A DNA stretch of 42,981 bases from Oscillospiraceae bacterium (GCA_017631155.1 JAGBTV010000024.1:1-42981), one strand, 5' to 3'. Numbered from the stretch's first letter, positions 24,251-33,481 are shown. Notes: generated by a model from the sequence alone, not told the origin. Program-made: numbers and translations.

Positions 24251-25510
24251 TTATTTTCGATTAACCGCCAGAGACCGGGGCTTATCAGGATCTGAATAAA
24301 CCGTAGGCTCACCACCGGAAACACATTGGGGGGTGATGACAACCTTTTTAATGGTTAAATCTGACGGAATGGTATACATGATCTTCATCATGATGCTTTC
24401 CATAATGGTACGAAGACCTCTTGCGCCGATCTTTCGTTCCAGTGCTTTTTTCGCAACAGCCTGCAATGCTTCCGGTTGAATCTCCAGCTCCACATTGTCA
24501 AGCTCCAAAAGCTTGGTATACTGCTTTATTAAGGCATTACGGGGTTCCACAAGAATCCGCACAAGATCTTCCTGGTTCAAGCTCTGCAAGCAAGTAATTA
24601 CAGGCAATCGACCCACAAGCTCCGGAATAATGCCAAATTTGAGCAAATCATCCGGCTCCACCTGGGCCAGCAGCTTGCCAACATCCCGGTTTTTCTTAGA
24701 CTCAATGTTTGAGCCAAAGCCAATGGTCGACTTTTCGGTACGGGCTTCAACGATCTTGTCCAAACCATCAAAAGCACCGCCGCAAATAAACAGGATGTTA
24801 GAGGTATTGACCTGGATCATTTCCTGTTGGGGATGCTTTCTGCCACCCTGAGGCGGAACATTGGCAACAGTTCCCTCCAGGATCTTTAGGAGTGCCTGCT
24901 GCACACCTTCGCCGGAAACATCCCGGGTAATGGAGGTGTTTTCACTTTTGCGGGCAATTTTATCCATTTCATCAATGTAGATAATGCCGTGCTCAGCAAG
25001 ATCCACATCGAAGTCTGCTGCCTGCAGCAGGCGAAGAAGAATGTTCTCCACATCGTCACCCACATAACCGGCTTCGGTCAGTGTAGTGGCATCCGCAATA
25101 GCAAAGGGAACATTCAAAATCTTGGCCAGAGTCTGGGCAAAGAGTGTCTTACCGCAGCCGGTTGGACCAATCAGCAAAATATTGCTCTTTTGCAGCTCAA
25201 CATCAGAATCCTGTGCCAAATAAATACGCTTGTAATGGTTATACACCGCAACAGCCAGGGCAATCTTCGCCTCATCCTGTCCGATGATATAGCTATCCAT
25301 GAAGGTTTTGATCTCCACGGGTGTAGGCAGATGTTCCGGTGCGCGCAGATTGCCATTCTCATCGAACTGTGCATCATCCATCAGCAGGTCACTGCAGGCC
25401 TGAACACACTCACTGCAAATACAGACACCGGGGCCGGCGATCAGCCGAACCTCATTCTCCCCTTTGCCGCAAAAGCTGCAACGAATAGACTGGTCTTCTT
25501 TTTTTGCCAT
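24251..25510 (-). CDS. clpX: ATP-dependent Clp protease ATP-binding subunit ClpX
   Basis: This 419-residue unfoldase feeds substrates to ClpP. The N-terminal zinc-binding domain has C11, C14, C32 and C35. The AAA+ core has Walker A GPTGCGKT, Walker [11 protein letters not shown], the pore-loop region GYVGDD and the ClpP-contacting IGFGS loop. The sensor II region is [13 protein letters not shown]. Length is normal. AGAAAGGTGG precedes the ATG; it lies 30 bp after clpP, its partner. Confidence 0.96.
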   Translation of the reverse strand: MAKKEDQSIRCSFCGKGENEVRLIAGPGVCICSECVQACSDLLMDDAQFDENGNLRAPEHLPTPVEIKTFMDSYIIGQDEAKIALAVAVYNHYKRIYLAQDSDVELQKSNILLIGPTGCGKTLFAQTLAKILNVPFAIADATTLTEAGYVGDDVENILLRLLQAADFDVDLAEHGIIYIDEMDKIARKSENTSITRDVSGEGVQQALLKILEGTVANVPPQGGRKHPQQEMIQVNTSNILFICGGAFDGLDKIVEARTEKSTIGFGSNIESKKNRDVGKLLAQVEPDDLLKFGIIPELVGRLPVITCLQSLNQEDLVRILVEPRNALIKQYTKLLELDNVELEIQPEALQAVAKKALERKIGARGLRTIMESIMMKIMYTIPSDLTIKKVVITPQCVSGGEPTVYSDPDKPRSLAVNRK

Positions 25511-25540
25511 ATAGCCGGCACCACCTTTCTAAAAATAAAA

Positions 25541-26122
25541 TCAACGCTTCTCGACGATCTGATCGATCAAACCAAAGGCCAGGGCTTCCTCTGCGGTCAT
25601 AAAATTATCACGCTCGCAAGCCTCAGTAACTTCTTCCAGGCTCTTACCTGTTTTTTCCGCAAGGATCCGGTTCATACGATCCTTGATAGTCTGCAGACGC
25701 TTCATGTGAATCGCCATGTCCGTGATCTGACCCTGCGTGCCTGCACTGGGCTGGTGGATCATAATCTCCGCATTGGGAAGCGCCATGCGCTTGCCCTTTG
25801 TGCCGGCGGACAGCAAAAATGCGCCCATAGAAGCAGCCATACCAACACAAATGGTATTGACATCACACTTAATGTACTGCATCGTATCATAAATTGCCAT
25901 GCCGGCAGTCACGCTGCCACCGGGGCTGTTGATATAGAACTGGATATCCTTATCGGGATCCTGGTTTTCCAAATACAACAGCTGTGCAACGATCAAAGAT
26001 GCAGTAGTATCATTGACTTCTTCCGACAAAAAGATTATGCGGTCATTCAGCAGACGGGAAAAAATGTCATAGCTGCGCTCACCGCGGCTGGTTTGTTCTA
26101 CAACATAGGGAATAAAGCTCAT
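25541..26122 (-). CDS. clpP: ATP-dependent Clp protease proteolytic subunit ClpP
   Basis: This 193-residue serine protease forms the tetradecameric chamber used by ClpX and ClpC. The catalytic triad is S98 (GMAASMGAF), H123 (MIHQPSAG) and D172. The N-terminus [20 protein letters not shown] is typical. I place the start at ATG 26122, 9 nt after AAAGGAG; the GTG two codons earlier is too close to it. Confidence 0.96.
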   Translation of the reverse strand: MSFIPYVVEQTSRGERSYDIFSRLLNDRIIFLSEEVNDTTASLIVAQLLYLENQDPDKDIQFYINSPGGSVTAGMAIYDTMQYIKCDVNTICVGMAASMGAFLLSAGTKGKRMALPNAEIMIHQPSAGTQGQITDMAIHMKRLQTIKDRMNRILAEKTGKSLEEVTEACERDNFMTAEEALAFGLIDQIVEKR

Positions 26123-26203
26123 GGTCACTGTCTCCTTTCATGGGTCTGAAACATTCTAACCATTGTAGAGGAAGGTTATTCCTCGTGGTATGATTTGTAT
26201 GAC

Positions 26204-26229
26204 GCGAACCGGTCCTCAGACCGGTTCGC
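26204..26229 (-). other. Perfect intercistronic hairpin between tig and clpP
   Basis: GCGAACCGGTC and GACCGGTTCGC form an 11-bp perfect stem with a CTCA loop. No T run follows on the minus strand. It may attenuate or process the tig-clpP transcript, giving clpP-clpX a different level from tig. Confidence 0.6.
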
Positions 26230-26241
26230 ATTGAAACAAAA

Positions 26242-27543
26242 TTACTCTTCAGTCTTCTCTTCAGCCTTGGGAGCAACGGCAACAGCATTGTCCACAATGA
26301 CCTTTACAGCCTTACGGGTCTTCAGGTTAGCCTTGATCTCCTCAGCGGGAACCATGCCCTTAACCTTGTCCAGCTCCAGGCTGTACTGCTCAGCCAGAGA
26401 AGCATACTCAGCCTCAACATCCTCGTCAGCAACAACGATCTGCTCGACCTCAGCGATCTTCTCCAGAGTCACATTGATCTTAGCCTGCTTCTCAGCAGTG
26501 GGACGGAAAGCATTGCGCATGGTGGACAAATCTCCGCCCATCATCTTTGCATACTGCTCAACACTGTAGCCGCTCATTTGCAGCTGATAAGCAAAGCGCT
26601 CCATCTGGTTGTCCAGCTCAGCTTCGATCAAAGCATTGGGCATCTCAACAGTGGTGTTCTCAGCAGCCTTCTCTACAGCAGCATTCTCAAAGCTGTTGTT
26701 GATCTGCTTCTGGGCATTCTCCAGAGCCTTTGCACGAATGTCAGCCTTCAGCTCTTCCAGAGTCTCAAACTCGGAAACATCCTTAGCAAACTCATCATCC
26801 AATGCAGGAACATTGGTAACGGTAACCTTGTTGCACTTGACATGGAAGACAACAGCCTTACCAGCCAGGCCTTCGTGGTAGTCCTCGGGGAAGGTGATGT
26901 CAATGTCCTTTTCCTCACCGGCGCTCATGCCAACAACCTGCTCCTCAAAGCCAGGAACGAAAGAGTTGCTGCCCAGCTTCAGGTCATGATTCTCACCCTT
27001 GCCGCCATCAAAAGCAACGCCATTGTCAAAGCCCTCAAAGTCGATGTTAGCGGTATCGCCCATCTCAGCAGGACGCTCCACAGTCTCAGTAGAAGCAACA
27101 TTCTGGGCCATACGGTTCAGCTCGGCATCCACCTGTGCATCGGTAACCTCAGCCTCTGCCTTCTCAACCTCAATGCCCTTATAATCACCCAGAGTGACCT
27201 CAGGGTAGACATCAGTAGTCAGAGTGATGGTGACGACACCCTCTTCGGAAATGTCCATATCAGTCAGGCTGGGACGGCCGACAGCCTTCACATCCTGGTC
27301 AACAACAGCTGCCTTGTACACCTCGGGGAAGATTTCTTCCAGACCGTCTTCGTAAAAAACATGGGCGCCGTACATAGCCTCAATCATCTTACGGGGAGCC
27401 TTGCCCTTACGGAAGCCGGGAATCATGATGTTCTTACGAGCCTTCAGGTAAGCCTTGTTAACACCCTGCTCCATCAGTTCCTTGTCGATTTCCACGACGA
27501 TCGTTGCCTGATTGCCGTTTTTCTCAATACTCTTAATGTTCAT
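26242..27543 (-). CDS. tig: Trigger factor
   Basis: This 433-residue ribosome-bound chaperone and peptidyl-prolyl isomerase contains the ribosome-docking signature GFRKGKAPRKMIE (about 44-56). A PPIase/FKBP-like domain (about 150-245; EMGDTANIDFEGF, then LGSNSFVPGFEEQVVGM) and a helical C-terminal substrate cradle follow. The tail is acidic (EEKTEE). AGGAGG is 8 nt upstream. As in many Firmicutes, it leads the clpP-clpX-lon-engB unit. Confidence 0.95.
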   Translation of the reverse strand: MNIKSIEKNGNQATIVVEIDKELMEQGVNKAYLKARKNIMIPGFRKGKAPRKMIEAMYGAHVFYEDGLEEIFPEVYKAAVVDQDVKAVGRPSLTDMDISEEGVVTITLTTDVYPEVTLGDYKGIEVEKAEAEVTDAQVDAELNRMAQNVASTETVERPAEMGDTANIDFEGFDNGVAFDGGKGENHDLKLGSNSFVPGFEEQVVGMSAGEEKDIDITFPEDYHEGLAGKAVVFHVKCNKVTVTNVPALDDEFAKDVSEFETLEELKADIRAKALENAQKQINNSFENAAVEKAAENTTVEMPNALIEAELDNQMERFAYQLQMSGYSVEQYAKMMGGDLSTMRNAFRPTAEKQAKINVTLEKIAEVEQIVVADEDVEAEYASLAEQYSLELDKVKGMVPAEEIKANLKTRKAVKVIVDNAVAVAPKAEEKTEE

Positions 27544-27608
27544 TTAAGTATTCCTCCTAAAATTGGCCTGCATAGCAAGACCATTTTATATTTTTACATA
27601 GCCGAATT

Positions 27609-27637
27609 ATTCTATCAAAAAATGAGTCAAATGTCCA
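27609..27637 (-). promoter_or_regulatory. Promoter before tig
   Basis: On the minus strand TGGACA (27632-27637), 17 bp and TAGAAT (27609-27614). I saw no CtsR or CIRCE-like repeat next to it. Confidence 0.65.
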
Positions 27638-27689
27638 CACTTTTCTCAAAAAAAGTTTTTAAAAAAAGCAAAAAACCATGCTTCCGCAT

Positions 27690-27714
27690 AAAAGGCGGCC
27701 CGTAGGCCGCCTTG
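27690..27714 (-). terminator. Terminator of the lepB-to-metallophosphoesterase operon
   Basis: AAGGCGGCC and GGCCGCCTT pair around CGTA; TTTT follows on the minus strand, just after the last stop codon. Confidence 0.85.
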
Positions 27715-27722
27715 CTGAAATA

Positions 27723-28412
27723 CTATGGATACACCAAAAAAGGCTGAAATTCCAGCTTATCCGCAGAAACCAAGCGGTAATCGATTCCATCCCAAAGGCC
27801 TTGCATCGCCAAACCATGGCTCGCACCATGCAGATGACCGTAAAAACAGTTTCTGACCTCGTACTTCTGAAGCAGGTCTAAAATCTCTCCGCATTCATAT
27901 CCTTTATAACGAGGCGGATAGTGAAGAAACACCATTTTTTGCTTATCCCCGGCAGATTTCAAGGATGCCTCCAGGCGAATCAGCTCTCTGCGAAACACCT
28001 TCTCATCATGGGATCCGCTTTTCTCCTCTTCAAAAAACCAGCCTCTGGTTCCGCAAATGGCGAAATCTGCGTATTCATAATGATTATTATTAAGAATAAA
28101 CATATCCCGGAAGCCATTTTGTTCACAAAACTTGTAAAACTTGGCCGCTGTACTCCACCAATAATCATGGTTTCCCTTTAAAATAATTTTCCTGCCGGGA
28201 ATCTCATTGATCCAGGCAAAGTCTGCGGTTGCCTGAGACAATTCCAACGCCCAGCTCAAGTCACCCAACAGAACAAGGGTATCTTCCGGTTTTACTACTG
28301 AAAGTCCTTGCTGCAGTTTATCCATGTAACCGACCCATGCACCGCCAAAAATGTCCATGGGTTTTTCAGCCCCCAGGCATAGATGAAGATCACCGATTGC
28401 ATAAAGCGCCAT
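27723..28412 (-). CDS. Calcineurin-like metallophosphoesterase
   Basis: This 229-residue cytoplasmic phosphoesterase shows the two-metal motifs in order: GDLHL (7-11), GDLSW, GNHDYWW, a late FLHYPP and the final GHLHG. The CGTRGWFFEE segment is typical of the predicted phosphohydrolase family annotated COG1768. The physiological substrate is unknown. It is the last gene of the lepB operon, 12 bp after the threonine-synthase-like gene. Confidence 0.87.
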   Translation of the reverse strand: MALYAIGDLHLCLGAEKPMDIFGGAWVGYMDKLQQGLSVVKPEDTLVLLGDLSWALELSQATADFAWINEIPGRKIILKGNHDYWWSTAAKFYKFCEQNGFRDMFILNNNHYEYADFAICGTRGWFFEEEKSGSHDEKVFRRELIRLEASLKSAGDKQKMVFLHYPPRYKGYECGEILDLLQKYEVRNCFYGHLHGASHGLAMQGLWDGIDYRLVSADKLEFQPFLVYP

Positions 28413-28424
28413 GAGCCACCACCC

Positions 28425-29462
28425 TTAACGCAGTTGTGTAAGCAACTGCTCTTCTGTCATTCCCATTGCTTCTGCAACAACAGCTGCATCTTGTGCAGGA
28501 GACCGCTGTGCAAGAATCAGTGCGGTACGGCTCTCCCCTGTCTTGGCCCGATAGTCCGTCAAACCGCCATAGGCTAACGCTGTGTAAGGACCGATCAAAT
28601 AACTGTTTGTACGGTAAACGCTGGAAATCAGCACATCCACTCTTGATCTGCTGACAACAGCAGAAAAGAGGCCCTTGCGAAGACGGTCAAATTCCTCTGC
28701 CGGAGGAACATAAAGTCCCTTATTCCGGCAGACATGCAAAAATTCCTTTGCACCATCCCAGCCAAATGTGCCATAGATCAACCGTTCCAGTTCTGCCGGA
28801 AGACCAACATCTGCCAAAGGTGTTGTCGTATGGAGCGTCTGTATATCCGTTTTCAGTTCTCCGTGGTTCAGAAGATCCCAAAGAGCGCAATTTTCATTGC
28901 AGCTGCAGATAATGTTGTCAACAGGGAATCCCATCTGCCGGGCATACCACAGAGTCATAATACCGGAAAGATCACCGGACGTCACAGAAACATCCACGGT
29001 TGTTTCCCAATCCAAAGCCTTTGAGCGCACCAATTCCGCGAAAGACGCAAACACCAGCGCAATACGAATAGCTATCCGCAGCCAGGAGGAGACTCTCTGC
29101 TCTGTATTTCCGTCATTGCGGATCTTCTCTGCCAGAATCTTTTCAAGTTTCTCATAAGAACCGTCCAAATTCTGCCAAAGTTCTAAAAGAAGGATCCGAT
29201 GACTCATCGTTGCAGCTTTTACTGGACAGCGACCAATTCCGGAATCAATGTCCCACCCTGTAAGCTTTGTGGAGAAAAACATATTTAGAATTTTAGCGAT
29301 CCGTTCCCCAAAAGATTCCTTTACTAACGCAGAGAGTTCTTCCGCTGAAAATACAGGAAACTGACGAGGTACAAACAAACCACCATCCGGTCCTCTGTCC
29401 TCAAAATAAGTCCGGGCAGCCGTATACGCATCGTTTTTTTCTGTTGTCGTTACATACAACAT
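28425..29462 (-). CDS. Shortened threonine synthase-like protein, probably without PLP chemistry
   Basis: This 345-residue protein resembles threonine synthase at both ends: YFEDRGPDGGLFVPRQFPVFSA at the N-terminus and SGDLSGIMTLWYARQMGFPV with CSCNENCALWDLL in the second half. Real enzymes have about 450-500 residues and a LELFHGPT-AFKD block with the PLP lysine. Here the matching place reads LELWQNLDGSYEKLEK, with Glu where Lys is expected. Most of the following PLP domain, including the glycine-rich phosphate loop, is missing. The frame is intact and both flanking genes overlap or abut it, so it seems to be a maintained pseudoenzyme rather than decaying DNA. Confidence 0.72.
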   Translation of the reverse strand: MLYVTTTEKNDAYTAARTYFEDRGPDGGLFVPRQFPVFSAEELSALVKESFGERIAKILNMFFSTKLTGWDIDSGIGRCPVKAATMSHRILLLELWQNLDGSYEKLEKILAEKIRNDGNTEQRVSSWLRIAIRIALVFASFAELVRSKALDWETTVDVSVTSGDLSGIMTLWYARQMGFPVDNIICSCNENCALWDLLNHGELKTDIQTLHTTTPLADVGLPAELERLIYGTFGWDGAKEFLHVCRNKGLYVPPAEEFDRLRKGLFSAVVSRSRVDVLISSVYRTNSYLIGPYTALAYGGLTDYRAKTGESRTALILAQRSPAQDAAVVAEAMGMTEEQLLTQLR

Positions 29463-30403
29463 ACTTCCATCACTCCCAACGCATTTTCCCAGAATATCCG
29501 ACGGACGAGGGTTTCATCAACACCCCGTTCCAAAAGTCTGCCTGCCAGTTTCGGATAATCCTGCACGCCGGCAAAACCGTCCGGCAAGGTATCGCAGCCA
29601 TCCAAGTCGCCGCCCAACGCAATATGCCGTCCATCAGGATCCAACTCCAAAAAATGCAGAATATGGTCACAAGCCGTATCCAGATCCGGATTTTCACCGA
29701 CAAACGGTGCGCATTGGTTAAATCCGGCCACACCACCGGTACTGCAAATGGCTTTGAACATATCATCCGTCAAATTGCGGCTCACATTGCAGACTGCTCG
29801 GCTGTTTGAATGGCTGGCTACAATGGGCGCTTGGGTAATATTGATAATATCCCAAAAGGCTGTGTCACTGATATGGCTTACATCCACGATCATACCCAAC
29901 CGCTGGGCTTCAAACACATAATCCTTGCCCTGCTGTGTCAGTCCTCCACCGGTCATGTGAGAACCCGTAAGCACATTGTCTTCGTTCCAGCCCAAGGTTG
30001 TCATACGAAAGCCAACTTTATGAAGATCTTCCAAAAGTTCCGGATCAAAACCAAATCCAGCTGGACCTTCAATGGTTAAAATGCCAGACATCAAACCATT
30101 GTCAAAATTGTCTTTTACATCTTTTGCAGTATAAGCCAAGCGGATACGGTCTTTATTTTTCTCAATTTCCCGCAAAACGGAAACCATCTCTCTTTCAAAT
30201 ACGGTTTCCGGTGTTTCATGATACCAATCTTGCATAAAAGGCGTAGTAAAGCAGGCAAAACACTGGGCAAAACCAGGAAGCGCCTGGGCTCGTTCCAAAT
30301 CCAGGTGACCGTCATTATGCAAAAGAGAGCCAGTCTCCCGCAGACTTTTGCCCAAAAGGCTCAAAGCCGTATCACAATGCAAATCAAAAACAGGAAAATT
30401 CAT
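29450..30403 (-). CDS. Membrane dipeptidase-type M19 peptidase
   Basis: This 317-residue zinc dipeptidase of the renal dipeptidase family has the metal motif DLHCDT (7-12) and the bridging Glu in ILTIEGPAGF. It also has VDVSHISDTAFWDI, APIVASHSNSRAVC and ALGGDLDGCDTLPDGF. The start ATG 30403 follows GAAGGGG and overlaps the yraN stop (TGATG). No signal peptide is present, so it would act on dipeptides or D-amino-acid-containing peptides in the cytoplasm. The 3' end overlaps the next gene by 13 bp. Confidence 0.9.
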   Translation of the reverse strand: MNFPVFDLHCDTALSLLGKSLRETGSLLHNDGHLDLERAQALPGFAQCFACFTTPFMQDWYHETPETVFEREMVSVLREIEKNKDRIRLAYTAKDVKDNFDNGLMSGILTIEGPAGFGFDPELLEDLHKVGFRMTTLGWNEDNVLTGSHMTGGGLTQQGKDYVFEAQRLGMIVDVSHISDTAFWDIINITQAPIVASHSNSRAVCNVSRNLTDDMFKAICSTGGVAGFNQCAPFVGENPDLDTACDHILHFLELDPDGRHIALGGDLDGCDTLPDGFAGVQDYPKLAGRLLERGVDETLVRRIFWENALGVMEVCCM

Positions 30404-30765
30404 CAAAATACCCCTTCCCAATGCGAGATCTGCGATTTCTGAGTTTCAAGCCCCTCGGGTACATAGATCTCAATGATATCAAAACGAGGCTGAAGATTCG
30501 TAGGGTTCTCAGCCAAATACGCAGATGCTGTGGTGCGGATCTTATCCTGCTTCCTTTTATCTACATATTCATAAGCCTTTGCAAAACTGGCAGATTTTCG
30601 GAGTTTTACTTCAACAAACACCAAAAAGTGCTTGTTTTGCACAATTAAATCTATTTCACCAAAACGGCAGCGATATCCGGATGCCACCAATTTATAGCGC
30701 TTCTTGCGCAAAAATTCTGCAGCCAACGCCTCTCCCCATGCGCCGCGCAACTTACTTGTCGCCAT
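30403..30765 (-). CDS. yraN: YraN family (UPF0102) nuclease-fold protein
   Basis: This 120-residue protein carries RGAWGEALAAEFL at the N-terminus and the restriction-endonuclease-like signature GEIDLIVQN (D39) with FVEVKLRK (E52, K54). Its role is not settled; a DNA repair or recombination role is suspected from the fold. It overlaps the end of rnhB by 14 bp and the next start by 1 bp. The rnhB-yraN pairing is common in Firmicutes. Confidence 0.9.
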   Translation of the reverse strand: MATSKLRGAWGEALAAEFLRKKRYKLVASGYRCRFGEIDLIVQNKHFLVFVEVKLRKSASFAKAYEYVDKRKQDKIRTTASAYLAENPTNLQPRFDIIEIYVPEGLETQKSQISHWEGVF

Positions 30766-31366
30766 AGAATTTTTTCAAAAATGTCATACGATGAACGGGA
30801 CTTGGTCCCAATTCCCGCAGAGCCTCATAGTGAGCCTTGGTACCGTAACCTTTATGTATCTTAAAGCCATAGCCCGGATATTCCTGTGACAAAGTTTCCA
30901 TTAAATCATCCCGGGTCACCTTTGCCAAAATGGATGCCGCAGCAATATTAGCACTCAGGCTGTCGCCTTTCACAACGGTTCTAACCGGCAAACCAAAATC
31001 TTTCTCCCGATTACCGTCAATAAGCGCAAACTCCGCCTTTCCTTCCAGCTGCTGGATTGCCCGTTCCATAGCCAAGAAAGTTGCCTGCAGAATATTCATG
31101 CTGTCAATCTCCTCATGGCTGGCGAATGCAATGCCGTAAGCAATAGCCTGTTCCTGAATAATGGGCACCAATTCTCGGCGGCGCTTATCGGTGAGCTTTT
31201 TACTGTCATTCAGGCCGGGAATCTCCAGATAAGGCGGTAAAATCACCGCAGCTGCACACACAGGACCGGCAAGCGGTCCCCTGCCGGCCTCATCGACACC
31301 GCAGATTTGACGGATGCCTCGAGAAAAAAGCTCTTCCTCGATCTGCCACATATTGATTTTTTCCAT
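30752..31366 (-). CDS. rnhB: Ribonuclease HII
   Basis: This 204-residue enzyme cleaves RNA in RNA-DNA hybrids, including single ribonucleotides. The motif GVDEAGRGPLAGPV (D24, E25) and a later ALIDGN supply catalytic acids; the SILAKVTRDDLM and HKGYGTKAHYEAL blocks are typical. ATG 31366 is chosen because GGAGG lies about 9 nt upstream; an upstream in-frame extension would run into rbgA. The ATG is 1 bp from the rbgA stop. Confidence 0.94.
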   Translation of the reverse strand: MEKINMWQIEEELFSRGIRQICGVDEAGRGPLAGPVCAAAVILPPYLEIPGLNDSKKLTDKRRRELVPIIQEQAIAYGIAFASHEEIDSMNILQATFLAMERAIQQLEGKAEFALIDGNREKDFGLPVRTVVKGDSLSANIAAASILAKVTRDDLMETLSQEYPGYGFKIHKGYGTKAHYEALRELGPSPVHRMTFLKKFYGDK

Positions 31367-31367
31367 A

Positions 31368-32234
31368 TCAGCAGTCCTCCGGTTCTTCCAATGTAAAGCG
31401 TCCCAGTTTTCCACTACGGTATTCATCTACCAAAACCTTAGCCATCCGTTCGGTATTCACTATACCGCCTGATACCAGGAATCCCCGCTTGCGGCCAGCC
31501 ATCTCCAATAAAACATAGCCGGGAGTACCGTCTTCCGCTTCAATGCCATAGCGTTCTTTCAGCGCCTCCGGATAACGGTGGTGCAGTAGCTGCATTAAAA
31601 GGCATGCCAATTCCTCAATGTCCAAAATACCGTCTTTTACGGCACCGGTGTAAGCCAACATCATGCCAACCTGGGGATCTTCAAACTTGGGCCACAGGAT
31701 TCCCGGTGTATCCAGCAACAGCAGAGAAGAATCCACCGTTACCCACTGTTTACCACGGGTAACACCGGGGCGGTTCTCAGCCTTTGCGCCCTTTCTGCCG
31801 GAAATTTGATTAATCAGTGTCGATTTTCCTACATTGGGAATACCCACAATCATCACCCGCAACGGGCGATTCATGCCCCTTGCCGCATCCCGCTCCAGTT
31901 TTTCTTTGCAAGCACGACGGGCTGCCGGGGTAAAATCAGAAATACCTTTCCGGGATTTGCAGTCCGTTATTACAACAGTAATACCTTTTCCCCGGAAATA
32001 TTCTGCCCAACGCTTCGTTGCGGCAGGGTCAGCCAGATCCATCCTGTTTAATACCAGCAGTCTGGGCTTATTACCGCAGATGCTGTCAATATCCGGATTG
32101 CGGCTGGCCATGGGAATTCGGGCATCCACGATCTCACAGACAGCATCCACCTGCTTCAGATCTGCTTCGATCTGACGACGGGTCTTTGTCATGTGACCGG
32201 GATACCATTGAATTGTCATTTTATCCTGTTCCAT
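31368..32234 (-). CDS. rbgA: Ribosome biogenesis GTPase RbgA (YlqF)
   Basis: This 288-residue circularly permuted GTPase is required late in 50S assembly. Motif order is permuted: G4 LNRMDL first, then G1 GIPNVGKST, G2-like PGVTRG and G3 DTPG. The N-terminal IQWYPGHMTKTRRQI is diagnostic. The start at 32234 overlaps the lepB stop (TAATG); the fifth codon downstream, ATG 32219, gives the more usual MTIQWYPGHM and is a real alternative. rbgA-rnhB neighbours are conserved in Firmicutes. Confidence 0.94.
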   Translation of the reverse strand: MEQDKMTIQWYPGHMTKTRRQIEADLKQVDAVCEIVDARIPMASRNPDIDSICGNKPRLLVLNRMDLADPAATKRWAEYFRGKGITVVITDCKSRKGISDFTPAARRACKEKLERDAARGMNRPLRVMIVGIPNVGKSTLINQISGRKGAKAENRPGVTRGKQWVTVDSSLLLLDTPGILWPKFEDPQVGMMLAYTGAVKDGILDIEELACLLMQLLHHRYPEALKERYGIEAEDGTPGYVLLEMAGRKRGFLVSGGIVNTERMAKVLVDEYRSGKLGRFTLEEPEDC

Positions 32235-32866
32235 TAAGAAACCGCTCCAATTCTGGAATAATCTGGGGCCTCATGGCCCTTATCCGTACCCGGAAGCATC
32301 AGGAAGATAACCTTACCCAACACTTCCCGTTTATCAATCTGTCCAATCACCGGATCGCGGCTATCTTTAGAGCCTGACCGGTTGTCGCCCATGACGAAAA
32401 TGTAACCTTCCTGCACTTTCACTACACCATCGGTATCGAGCATAGGTGAAGAAACATAGGGTTCCTCCAAAAGCTGCATATTTTCTAAATCAGGACTGTC
32501 ACCAACATAAACCTTACCTTCCAAAAATCTCACAAACTGACCTTCCGTCGCAATAACCCGTTTGACAATCGGTGCACCATTGTCAAAGGAATCTTTACTG
32601 ATGACAACAATATCGCCCTGTTTCGGCTCCCGATAAAACACATTGCTAAGCAACAGCAGATAGTCACCATCTACCAAGGTGTTTTTCATGGAAGATCCAG
32701 AAACCACAACAATACGAAAGAAAACCAACAACAACACCATTATCGCAGCCAGCAAATAAATGATGTCATGCAGATATAGTAAAAGTGTACTTCCCTTCCG
32801 GGCTGCTCTTCTCTTTGGTTTTTGGTTTTCGGATTCCGTTACAGGATTATTTTCGTAGTTTTCCAT
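32234..32866 (-). CDS. lepB: Signal peptidase I
   Basis: This 210-residue membrane protease removes signal peptides from exported proteins. A cytoplasmic basic N-terminus is followed by one membrane helix (about 28-50). Box B is SGSSMKNTL with nucleophile S59, box D carries the general base K102 in PIVKRVIATEG, and box E is GDNRSGSKDSR. The start at 32866 follows TTGGAGTG; in-frame codons further upstream lie in the promoter region. It begins a seven-gene operon with overlapping or abutting ends. Confidence 0.94.
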   Translation of the reverse strand: MENYENNPVTESENQKPKRRAARKGSTLLLYLHDIIYLLAAIMVLLLVFFRIVVVSGSSMKNTLVDGDYLLLLSNVFYREPKQGDIVVISKDSFDNGAPIVKRVIATEGQFVRFLEGKVYVGDSPDLENMQLLEEPYVSSPMLDTDGVVKVQEGYIFVMGDNRSGSKDSRDPVIGQIDKREVLGKVIFLMLPGTDKGHEAPDYSRIGAVS

Positions 32867-32928
32867 TTTCGTCACTCCAAATATGTGATCAGTCATAAAC
32901 TGTAAATATATATACTCATACATAATCT

Positions 32929-32934
32929 ATTATA
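32929..32934 (-). promoter_or_regulatory. Possible -10 box of the lepB operon
   Basis: A minus-strand TATAAT just after the rplS terminator's T tract; the -35 position has only a T-rich sequence, so this is tentative. Confidence 0.4.
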
Positions 32935-32945
32935 CACGAAAAAAT

Positions 32946-32980
32946 ACAAAAAAAAAGAGGGCAAAGCCCTCTTTTTTTCG
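32946..32980 (-). terminator. Terminator of rplS
   Basis: AGAGGGC and GCCCTCT pair around a three-base loop with long T runs on both strands; the minus-strand run follows rplS. Confidence 0.92.
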
Positions 32981-32987
32981 TTTTGTG

Positions 32988-33329
32988 TTAAACTTTCTCC
33001 TTGACCTTGGCAGCCTTGCCGAAACGGTCACGCAGATAGTACAGCTTTGCACGACGAACCTTACCCTGACGGACAGTTTCGATCATTGCAACATTGGGAG
33101 AGTGCAGGGGGAATACCTTCTCACAGCCAACACCGTAGGAAATACGGCGGACGGTGATGGTCTCTGCAATACCGCCATGCTTCTTGGCGATCACAGTACC
33201 CTCAAACACCTGAATACGCTCACGGGAGCCTTCCTTGATGCGAACATGCACACGAACGGTGTCGCCGACCTTTGCTTCGGGCAGCTCTTCCTTCATGTAC
33301 TGGCTGTTCAATGCCTTTACCAGATCCAT
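32988..33329 (-). CDS. rplS: 50S ribosomal protein L19
   Basis: This 113-residue protein has the standard L19 content: [32 protein letters not shown] and a conserved FPLHSPNV segment, ending in [20 protein letters not shown]. It sits at the interface of the 30S and 50S subunits. TAAGGAGG precedes the ATG. It is monocistronic with its own promoter, short leader and terminator. trmD and rimM, frequent neighbours, are not upstream here; the 2-oxoacid dehydrogenase operon is. Confidence 0.97.
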   Translation of the reverse strand: MDLVKALNSQYMKEELPEAKVGDTVRVHVRIKEGSRERIQVFEGTVIAKKHGGIAETITVRRISYGVGCEKVFPLHSPNVAMIETVRQGKVRRAKLYYLRDRFGKAAKVKEKV

Positions 33330-33403
33330 AACTTACGTCCTCCTTAAATATTAGGCGTTCATACGGCGCACATGCCCGCAGAGGACTCACCTTGATTTCA
33401 GAC
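33330..33403 (-). promoter_or_regulatory. Candidate L19 leader RNA
   Basis: The roughly 70-nt leader between the expected start and rplS contains GCGGGCATGTGCGCC then GTATGAACGCC, which can pair GCGC and GGC segments into a compact structure. Its place and short size fit the autoregulatory L19 leaders known from Firmicutes. The match is from memory and not tested. Confidence 0.45.
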
Positions 33404-33409
33404 TGATGT

Positions 33410-33438
33410 ATTATAGCACCGATTTTTTAGAAAATCAA
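33410..33438 (-). promoter_or_regulatory. Promoter of rplS
   Basis: On the minus strand TTGATT (33433-33438), 17 bp, TATAAT (33410-33415) with TGC before the -10. Confidence 0.88.
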
Positions 33439-33481
33439 GTACTATTTTTCCTTTTTTCTTGATTTTTTAATAATTTATCGC

